This document shows positions 1 through 5,352 of a stretch of 10,937 nucleotides of DNA, piece by piece. Origin of the DNA: an uncultured Clostridia bacterium (GTDB lineage Bacteria; Bacillota; Clostridia; Christensenellales; Borkfalkiaceae); the NCBI GenBank assembly GCA_934271245.1, contig CAKQQY010000044.1, positions 1 to 10,937 on the forward strand. Direction: 5' to 3'. The notes beneath the pieces are model-generated. The model was not told where the DNA came from, ran no database searches, and was given only the letters and a program-made list of their open reading frames with translations. Numbering within the stretch: position 1 is the first letter of the stretch; every line of letters starts with the position of its first letter. The position numbers and the translations under genes are program-made.

Positions 1-18
1 AACCGCTCTTATAAGATT

Positions 19-47
19 ATTTTACACTTAAATGAAAATAAAATCAA
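19..47 (-). promoter_or_regulatory. Candidate SigA promoter firing leftwards out of the window
   Basis: On the minus strand a -35 box TTGATT (47-42) is separated by 17 nt from a -10 box TAAAAT (24-19), so transcription would start near position 12 and run off the left edge. It lies beyond the hsp20 terminator, which fits a separate gene to the left on the same strand. The gene it serves is outside the window. The region is AT-rich, so a chance match is possible. Confidence 0.45.
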
Positions 48-65
48 CGTAAAAGCGAAAAAATG

Positions 66-97
66 AAAAAGAACGGAGAAAATTCTCCGTTCTTTTT
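66..97 (-). terminator. Rho-independent terminator of the hsp20 gene
   Basis: A 15-bp perfect inverted repeat (66-80 with 83-97) carries a core GAACGGAG/CTCCGTTC and a very tight loop. On the minus strand the stem ends in a run of T and is followed by more T, as expected of an intrinsic terminator 18 nt past the hsp20 stop codon. The A/T-symmetric flanks mean it could also stop transcription arriving on the plus strand. Confidence 0.88.
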
Positions 98-114
98 CGG
101 GATAAGGAAAAAAT

Positions 115-540
115 TTATTCGATTTCTATGTTATGAGAAGCAATCTGCTTTTCTTCTTTTTTAGGAATATCCACCGTAAGCGTACCGTTTTCGTATTTCG
201 CTTTAATGTCGCTTTCTTTTACCTTGTCGCCGACGTAATAAGAACGCGAACACGAAACGCTTCTTTCTCTTCTTAAATAACGTTTGTTCTCGTGTTTATC
301 TTCTCTCTTCGCCGAAATGGTTACGTAACCGTTTTCAAGTTTAACGTTGATATCCTTTTTATCGAATCCCGCCAGATCAACGGCGACTTCGTAAGAATTT
401 TCCGTTTCTCTTATATCCGTTTTCATATTGTTGTGTTCGTTTTCGTAAAACATCGGTCTGAACAAATCGTCAAACTCTCTGCCGAAAAAGTCCAGATCAT
501 CGTAATCTTCGTTATTTCTTCTTACCATAAAATTCTTCAT
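115..540 (-). CDS. Small heat-shock protein, Hsp20/alpha-crystallin family
   Basis: Encodes 141 residues, a normal length for a bacterial small heat-shock protein. Such proteins are ATP-independent cytoplasmic holdases that bind unfolding proteins and pass them to DnaK/ClpB. An acidic, Phe-rich N-terminal arm (about 1-38) precedes the alpha-crystallin domain (about 39-130). The family signature AxxxNGxL is present as AKYENGTL (114-121). The tail ends in an I-x-I motif (IEI, 138-140), which docks onto a neighbouring subunit during oligomer assembly. The start is fixed by a strong ribosome-binding site AAGGAGGA (555-548) 7 nt upstream. The gene is monocistronic: promoter 656-629, CIRCE operator 623-597 and terminator 97-66 frame it. 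HrcA control is therefore expected, with derepression on heat shock. Family assignment is firm; the particular clients are unknown. Confidence 0.96.
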   Translation of the reverse strand: MKNFMVRRNNEDYDDLDFFGREFDDLFRPMFYENEHNNMKTDIRETENSYEVAVDLAGFDKKDINVKLENGYVTISAKREDKHENKRYLRRERSVSCSRSYYVGDKVKESDIKAKYENGTLTVDIPKKEEKQIASHNIEIE

Positions 541-572
541 AATTAAATCCTCCTTGAATAAGAATCTTTTTT

Positions 573-624
573 ATTAGCAATCGGTTGCTTTGTTTGTTAG
601 CACTCTCTTTTCCCGATTGCTAAT
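573..624 (-). repeat. 12-bp perfect inverted repeat in the hsp20 leader, overlapping CIRCE
   Basis: ATTAGCAATCGG (573-584) and CCGATTGCTAAT (613-624) are exact reverse complements with 28 bp between them. The distal arm is shared with the right half of the CIRCE operator, and the other CIRCE half lies inside the loop. In RNA the long stem and the CIRCE stem therefore compete for the same bases. Inside the left arm is a further small hairpin, AGCAA-TCGG-TTGCT (576-589). Whether this is a second repressor arrangement or an RNA structure is unknown. Confidence 0.7.
597..623 (-). promoter_or_regulatory. CIRCE operator (HrcA binding site) of hsp20
   Basis: TTAGCACTC (597-605), a 9-nt spacer, then GATTGCTAA (615-623). 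The CIRCE consensus is TTAGCACTC-N9-GAGTGCTAA, so 17 of 18 conserved positions match with exactly the canonical spacing; the one difference is T at 617. It overlaps the predicted transcription start of hsp20 (about 622), the usual place for HrcA repression of heat-shock genes. HrcA itself is not encoded in the window. Confidence 0.9.
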
Positions 625-628
625 TATA

Positions 629-656
629 ATTATACTCGGCGCTTTTCCCTTGTCAA
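629..656 (-). promoter_or_regulatory. SigA promoter of hsp20
   Basis: On the minus strand, TTGACA (656-651), a 16-nt spacer and TATAAT (634-629): both hexamers match consensus exactly. Transcription should start near 622, inside the CIRCE operator, giving a leader of about 80 nt. A strong core promoter combined with a repressor operator fits high induced expression and tight basal control. Confidence 0.9.
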
Positions 657-659
657 CTG

Positions 660-697
660 TTTTTTAAAAAAATTTTAAAAATTTTTTAATTTTTTTT
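660..697. other. 38-bp pure A/T tract between hsp20 promoter and neighbouring terminator
   Basis: Every base from 660 to 697 is A or T, in alternating A-runs and T-runs. Seen from hsp20 it lies directly upstream of the -35 box, the position of an UP element that binds the RNA polymerase alpha C-terminal domain, and runs of this kind are often bent. Seen from the gene at 761-1636 it lies just past the terminator U-tract. No gene is visible in it. Confidence 0.6.
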
Positions 698-705
698 GCG
701 TGAAA

Positions 706-732
706 AAACCGCGAAGTTTTTCTTCGCGGTTT
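706..732 (-). terminator. Rho-independent terminator of the ATP-grasp gene
   Basis: Perfect 11-bp stem AAACCGCGAAG (706-716) / CTTCGCGGTTT (722-732) with a 5-nt loop. On the minus strand the stem runs into six consecutive T, a classic intrinsic terminator 28 nt downstream of the stop codon at 761. Confidence 0.92.
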
Positions 733-760
733 ATGCCCTTTTTTCGATTAAAATATACCA

Positions 761-1636
761 TTATTTATTCATTTCGCCGATAATATAATCGACGTACGCT
801 TTCGCCACGTTTTTGCCCGTAGCCTTTTCCATACCTTCGAAAAAGGCGTTGGAATTTACTTCGCATACTATCGGGGAATCGTTTTCGCCGTATAAAATAT
901 CCACTCCGCAATAGTCTAACCCGAGCGAGCGGGCGCAATTTTCCGCGACGGCGATAAATTCCGCCGAAGGCGTTATCGCTTTAACGGTTCCCCCCTGCGC
1001 CACGTTGGAGCGGAAATCGTTTTCGTTTTTTCGCGTCATAGCGGCAAAATATTTCCCGCCGATAACGATAATTCTTACGTCTACCCCCTTTTTATAGCCG
1101 ATATATTTTTGATACATATGCGGAGTAGCAACGAGTTTTTCGGAAAGAGAAAAAAGGTCTTTTTTTGTTTCCGCAAGATAAACGCCCTTTCCCATAGAGC
1201 CGTAACATTCTTTAACCACGAGCGGCAGAGAAAGTTTTTCTGCGATTTCGTCTAAAACTTTCTCCCGTATCTTGCCGCCGCCGTAGCAAAGCGGAGCGAA
1301 AATCGTATCGGGAACGGGAATTCCGTTTTTAACGAGAGCAAGATAGGTTTCCCCTTTGTCGTCGCAAACGCGGATTGCAACATGGCGGTTAAAAAGCCTT
1401 ATTCCCGAAGATTCAAGTTCTGCCGATAAAAACTTGTCTTTGTCGAGATAAACGGCAAAATCTACCGATTTAAAAGAAGAAAAAACTTTCCCGCCGAATA
1501 TTCCCGTTTTAAGGAAACCGTCGGAAACTATTTCGATTTCCACGTTTCTTTTATTGAATTCCTGTTTTAACCTTTCCGCCTGCCGAACGCTTTGTTCGGG
1601 TTTAAGGAAAGCGTTTATAACGATGATACCTTTCAT
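761..1636 (-). CDS. RimK-like ATP-grasp ligase, substrate unknown
   Basis: 291 residues, close to the usual RimK length. ATP-grasp enzymes couple ATP hydrolysis to joining a carboxylate to an amine through an acyl-phosphate. RimK relatives add glutamate or another amino acid to a protein or metabolite. Visible elements in order: an N-terminal Rossmann-like pre-ATP-grasp domain (about 1-95); the ATP-binding strand and flexible loop VVKECYGSMGKGV (140-152), with K142 as the likely phosphate contact; QKYI (176-179); DVRIIVIG (186-193); FRSNVAQGG (208-216); and the metal-binding end VCEVNSNAFFEGMEKATG (257-274), with E259 and N261. ATG at 1636 is the first possible standard start, because an in-frame TAA lies two codons upstream. 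No Shine-Dalgarno sequence is visible, and the best promoter implies a near-leaderless transcript. The gene stands alone between two terminator or promoter regions, so context gives no substrate. Ribosomal protein S6 modification is possible but unproven. Confidence 0.88.
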   Translation of the reverse strand: MKGIIVINAFLKPEQSVRQAERLKQEFNKRNVEIEIVSDGFLKTGIFGGKVFSSFKSVDFAVYLDKDKFLSAELESSGIRLFNRHVAIRVCDDKGETYLALVKNGIPVPDTIFAPLCYGGGKIREKVLDEIAEKLSLPLVVKECYGSMGKGVYLAETKKDLFSLSEKLVATPHMYQKYIGYKKGVDVRIIVIGGKYFAAMTRKNENDFRSNVAQGGTVKAITPSAEFIAVAENCARSLGLDYCGVDILYGENDSPIVCEVNSNAFFEGMEKATGKNVAKAYVDYIIGEMNK

Positions 1637-1646
1637 AATTTAAATT

Positions 1647-1675
1647 ATTTTACCACCGACGAAAAATAAAGTCAA
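1647..1675 (-). promoter_or_regulatory. SigA promoter of the ATP-grasp gene (near-leaderless)
   Basis: On the minus strand, TTGACT (1675-1670), a 17-nt spacer and TAAAAT (1652-1647). Only 10 nt separate the -10 box from the ATG at 1636, so transcription would start about 2-4 nt before the start codon. That agrees with the lack of a ribosome-binding site. Confidence 0.7.
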
Positions 1676-1783
1676 ATCGTCTGTGAGTTTTAATAGGGCA
1701 ATCGACTACGCTTTTGAATATAAAAATAATATATTAAATAAACACATATACGGATTTTGTTTAATTAAAGGCAAAAAAAACGA

Positions 1784-1812
1784 TTGTAATTACATTTACT
1801 TCTTGGTATAAT
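1784..1812 (+). promoter_or_regulatory. SigA promoter of the large lipoprotein gene
   Basis: TTGTAA (1784-1789), a 17-nt spacer and a perfect TATAAT (1807-1812). The predicted start is near 1819, giving a leader of about 42 nt that ends in the ribosome-binding site AAAGGAG before ATG 1862. It is divergent from the ATP-grasp promoter, about 110 bp away, with AT-rich DNA between them. Confidence 0.8.
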
Positions 1813-1861
1813 ATTCCGTGCGATTACGACACGAAATTTTCCGTAACGCAAAGGAGAACTT

Positions 1862-4800
1862 ATGAAAAAACTTCTGACAAGCATACTTGCGATAATTTTT
1901 ACCGTATGTTTGGCATTAACGCTCGTCGGATGCGGCGACGCGAACGACACCACGCCGTCCGCCGTAAACGGCACGGACACGGTAATGACGGGTCTTAAAA
2001 AGACGCCCGACAATTACGACGCAAAGACGGCGATTTACGCTGCGCTCGGAAAACTCGAATCTTATACGACGTATAAAAGTCAGTCTTCCGGAACGGCTAC
2101 GGCAAGAAAAGGCATAGTATCGTACACCCAGACGACTACCGCAACCAACATAAAGCACGGCGACGAATTCTATACCCAGACCGATTCTCATTCGGCTTTC
2201 GTAAATTTCAGACACGAAGCCTTTGTCAAGAACAATAACGTGGCTTACCGCGTAAACGGCAACGAAATCAAGAACGTCACCCGTTCTTCTTACGAATCGG
2301 TATACGGAATTACGCCCGCAAAACTTCTTTCCGGTCACATATATAATCAGAACACCATTCTTTCCGTGGTCGGACAAAAGGTAAATAACGGTTACGAATA
2401 CATAATATCGCTCGATAAAAACGAAGCGACCGCAAAAATCGCCTATCAGATGAAAGAATTCGGCGGACTCGGCGGTTATCCCGTATTCAGCGATAACGTT
2501 ACCGTAACTATCGTTATAAAAGAAGACTTTACCCCCGTTTCCGTTACGTACGTCAGCAAATACAACGTGAACGTTCCCGTTCTCGGCGATATGGAATGTA
2601 CCGAAAACAATACGATTAACTTCTCTCATTATAACGGTACGGTAGAAATTCCCGATACGGAAGCGTTCAACGCGGCAATGGATTCTACCCCTTCCACCAT
2701 CGACCCGACCAAGGGTAACGAAAAGAGCGGACTCGATAAAATCGCCGCTTCGCTTTCGACCCTTAACTTCCGCGACGGCGTTTCGCTTACCGGCAGTATT
2801 TCCTATGACGATTTAAGCGTACCCTTTAAACTCAGCGGAAAAGCCGACGTAGACGGACTCGTAGACGGAACCAAAAAGACATCCGAAGCGTTTGACTTTA
2901 CCCTTTCGGTATTAACTTTCGACGGCAATATGGCTGTCACCTATCACGACGGAACTTTCTACGTTAACGTTGCGGGTAAAAAATTAGCGTTCGCTGCCGA
3001 CGTATCCGCGGTAGACGGACTCGAACTCAACTTAAACGACGCAGGCGCAATCGTTTCCAATCTCAAAAAGGTTTTAACCGTAGAACAATCGGAAACGGAA
3101 AAAGATACATATATAATCAATCCTACCAAGGGACTTAAAGACGTTATCTGCGCCGCTCTCATAAAGGCAAACGTAATAACCGAAACGGAAGCGGAAAGTT
3201 TCTCTTTCACCGTTAAAGCGTATTTGCCCGACGACAGAATCAGCGCGGTTTACGCGACGATGAGCACAGACGAAAAGAAAGCAGGTCTGTCGGCGACTAT
3301 CGCGAACGAATTATATAACCTTCCCGAAAGTTTCGACGATTACGAAACCAAACTTGCGTTCGGCGCGGACGTCAGCCTTTCGTTAAGCCCGAGTTTGTTC
3401 GGCGGAGTTGCTTTTGAAGTAAACTGCAACCTGTCTTTCGCTTACGATACGTCGGTTTCCGACCCCGCGAAAGCGTTCAGAGCCGAAGCGAAAATCACTT
3501 TAGGAGATGCGCTGAAATCCATACTCGCTCTCGTTCCCTCGATGATGCCCGACGCCCCCGCGTTGCTTGCCCTTGTAGGAAACGCGGACGAAATGCTTGT
3601 CGATTATAAAGACGGCGCCATTTACGTTGCGTTCGTTGCAGACGGAAAAGCGATATACGTAAATAAAGTCGAACTTACCGAAACGGATTTCGGTACCCGG
3701 ACGACGAAAACTTATGCTTCCGACGACTTATCGGCGATAACGGCATTATTGTCCGAACTTATCGAGTTCGATTACGATAAAGAAAACAATATATTCACGA
3801 TAGCGTTTAAGCAAACCGTAATAGACCTTATAAATTCTGTATTTATGAACGAATTACCCGACGCGGTATTCGATAAACTCGGAGAAACGGGCGCTCTCTT
3901 GCTTATGTTCCTTGACCTTTCCAATCCTCTTGCCGGCGTAAACGTTCAATACAATGCGGAAAACGGCGCGTTAACGCTTAACGTGGATATGAAAAACGTC
4001 GGTATGGATTACGTTTACAATCCGAACGCAGAATACGAAAAGAACACTCTTTTAACTCTCGGACTTAAAGGAAACGACGAAATTTCCGATTTCTCTTTCG
4101 ATTTCGAAACCGCCCTTTCCGACGACGCGCTTGCCGCTCCCGTAAGAGAAGGAATATCCGAACTTAAAGGAGTAATTTACACCGACGAAAACGCGCAGAA
4201 ATTCGCCGACTTAAAAGTCGCTTACGAAGCGCTCACCGAAAACAGTAAATTGCTCGTATATAATTACGAAAGTCTTTCCGGATACGAGAACTCCGCAAAA
4301 TCGGATAAAGCAGCCGTTGATAAATTCGCCGCAAGCAAAGAAAAGAAAAATTACGCTTACGATAATTTCACCGACGAACAGAAAGAATATTTCGTAACCG
4401 CATACGCAGAAATCGCGAATTCTTACTTTGAGGCGAGATACGAAGCAGAAAAGACGAAAGTACAGGAAATCAACAAATCCATAAACGAACTCGATACCAA
4501 CGTTGAAAATCTCACCGCCGACAAACTTATCGAACTTATAAAGAAAGTAAGCGGCATCATGACTCAGGTAGATAGTTTAAGCGAACAATCCGCTCTGGAA
4601 GTTGATACCGTTAAACTCAACGCCGCGGCGAAAGCGATCACCGATAAATACGCCGAACTTATAAAAGCCGAAGCGGAAACGCTCCTTGACAAACTCAAAG
4701 AAATGAATCAGGCTTTCGACGAATACAGTTCTTTCAGTAAAACGGTTGACGAAATGATTACTTTCTACAATAAGAATTCGGAATTCTATACCGAACGCGT

Positions 4801-5092
4801 CGAAGATCTCAAAGATTATAAAGCGTGGGAGTTAATGGTAGAAAATCATTCCGACGTTTTGAGTTGCTGTATGAAAGTAAATTATTACATATCTACGGGA
4901 AGAGGATTCAAGACGGGCGCCGTTAAGACGATAATCGACGCGATAGACTCGCTCGATTCTGCGACCATGACGACGGAACAACTTACCGCCGCTATCGGAA
5001 AGATAGAAACCTTAATGGGAATCGTCGAAGACGAAAACGCCATAACCAACCTTAAAAAGTTAGAAGATATTAAAACTTCTATGAAGGCGTAA
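1862..5092 (+). CDS. Large multidomain surface lipoprotein, function unknown
   Basis: 1076 residues, not recognised as a named protein. The N-terminus is a lipoprotein signal peptide: KK, a hydrophobic core, and lipobox LVGC with lipidated Cys24. The mature protein should be anchored on the outer face of the membrane. After a short linker come three beta-rich regions (about 50-275, 288-495 and 496-752). The second and third share a recurring pattern: Y-[HK]-DG-x-[FI]-YV strands (361-368, 582-589), then a helix, then a strand-helix ending in KxxxDxI. This suggests tandem copies of one fold, resembling LolA/LppX-type half-barrels; that is an inference from alternating-strand pattern only. From about 753 to the end the protein is helical and charged. 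It includes YEALTENSKLLVYNYESL (788-805), a form of the helical repeat often found in clostridial surface proteins. AAAGGAG fixes the start. The gene is monocistronic, with its own promoter and two strong terminators. A role in envelope binding or structure is plausible but unproven. Confidence 0.85.
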   Translation: MKKLLTSILAIIFTVCLALTLVGCGDANDTTPSAVNGTDTVMTGLKKTPDNYDAKTAIYAALGKLESYTTYKSQSSGTATARKGIVSYTQTTTATNIKHGDEFYTQTDSHSAFVNFRHEAFVKNNNVAYRVNGNEIKNVTRSSYESVYGITPAKLLSGHIYNQNTILSVVGQKVNNGYEYIISLDKNEATAKIAYQMKEFGGLGGYPVFSDNVTVTIVIKEDFTPVSVTYVSKYNVNVPVLGDMECTENNTINFSHYNGTVEIPDTEAFNAAMDSTPSTIDPTKGNEKSGLDKIAASLSTLNFRDGVSLTGSISYDDLSVPFKLSGKADVDGLVDGTKKTSEAFDFTLSVLTFDGNMAVTYHDGTFYVNVAGKKLAFAADVSAVDGLELNLNDAGAIVSNLKKVLTVEQSETEKDTYIINPTKGLKDVICAALIKANVITETEAESFSFTVKAYLPDDRISAVYATMSTDEKKAGLSATIANELYNLPESFDDYETKLAFGADVSLSLSPSLFGGVAFEVNCNLSFAYDTSVSDPAKAFRAEAKITLGDALKSILALVPSMMPDAPALLALVGNADEMLVDYKDGAIYVAFVADGKAIYVNKVELTETDFGTRTTKTYASDDLSAITALLSELIEFDYDKENNIFTIAFKQTVIDLINSVFMNELPDAVFDKLGETGALLLMFLDLSNPLAGVNVQYNAENGALTLNVDMKNVGMDYVYNPNAEYEKNTLLTLGLKGNDEISDFSFDFETALSDDALAAPVREGISELKGVIYTDENAQKFADLKVAYEALTENSKLLVYNYESLSGYENSAKSDKAAVDKFAASKEKKNYAYDNFTDEQKEYFVTAYAEIANSYFEARYEAEKTKVQEINKSINELDTNVENLTADKLIELIKKVSGIMTQVDSLSEQSALEVDTVKLNAAAKAITDKYAELIKAEAETLLDKLKEMNQAFDEYSSFSKTVDEMITFYNKNSEFYTERVEDLKDYKAWELMVENHSDVLSCCMKVNYYISTGRGFKTGAVKTIIDAIDSLDSATMTTEQLTAAIGKIETLMGIVEDENAITNLKKLEDIKTSMKA

Positions 5093-5109
5093 CTGTTATT
5101 AAATCACAA

Positions 5110-5144
5110 TAAACGCCCCTGCGGTTATTCCGCAGGGGCGTTTA
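5110..5144 (+). terminator. Hairpin terminator 1 after the lipoprotein gene
   Basis: Perfect 15-bp stem (5110-5124 with 5130-5144), core CGCCCCTGCGG/CCGCAGGGGCG, 5-nt loop, starting 17 nt after the stop codon. The plus-strand tail (CTTTAT) is only modestly U-rich, so it may work with the next hairpin. The stem is long and GC-rich and would also form on the minus strand. Confidence 0.8.
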
Positions 5145-5151
5145 CTTTATC

Positions 5152-5182
5152 AGAAACCCCCGTGACTATCACGGGGGTTTCT
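5152..5182 (+). terminator. Hairpin terminator 2 after the lipoprotein gene
   Basis: Perfect 14-bp stem AGAAACCCCCGTGA (5152-5165) / TCACGGGGGTTTCT (5169-5182) with a 3-nt loop, only 7 nt after hairpin 1. Its sequence is unrelated to hairpin 1, so this is not a duplicated repeat. The tail CTAATAAT has no good U-tract. Confidence 0.7.
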
Positions 5183-5226
5183 AATAATCATAGCAGGATT
5201 TCTTTTATCCGAAGATTTTTAATCTC

Positions 5227-5252
5227 ACCGCTACAAGCGGCGGTTGTTTTTC
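5227..5252 (+). terminator. Weak terminator-like hairpin 3
   Basis: CCGCT (5228-5232) pairs with AGCGG (5236-5240), or alternatively ACCGC with GCGGT (5240-5244). It is followed by TTGTTTTT, the best plus-strand U-tract of this intergenic region. The stem is short, so this may be a backup terminator or a chance hairpin. Confidence 0.4.
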
Positions 5253-5270
5253 GCTAAAGAATATAATATA

Positions 5271-5300
5271 AATCTCCGCCCTTTTATTAAGGCGGAGATT
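5271..5300 (-). terminator. Terminator of the NhaC-family transporter gene
   Basis: Perfect 10-bp stem AATCTCCGCC (5271-5280) / GGCGGAGATT (5291-5300) with a 10-nt loop, 52 nt past the transporter stop codon. On the minus strand it is followed by TTTATATTATATT; on the plus strand it is followed by AGTTTTTAATT. It can serve as a bidirectional terminator between the two convergent genes. Confidence 0.75.
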
Positions 5301-5352
5301 AGTTTTTAATTGACCCGAACGAGTATTTAATTAACCAAGTCGGTTATATTTG

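Noticed and set aside
1916..2629. 237-codon open frame on the minus strand inside the lipoprotein gene
   Set aside because: Shadow of the plus-strand lipoprotein, which has a signal peptide, ribosome-binding site and promoter; the antisense product is Arg/Val-rich with no recognisable domain.
5110..5300. CRISPR-like or repeat array reading of the hairpin cluster
   Set aside because: The hairpins have unrelated sequences and irregular spacing, so there are no direct repeats with spacers.
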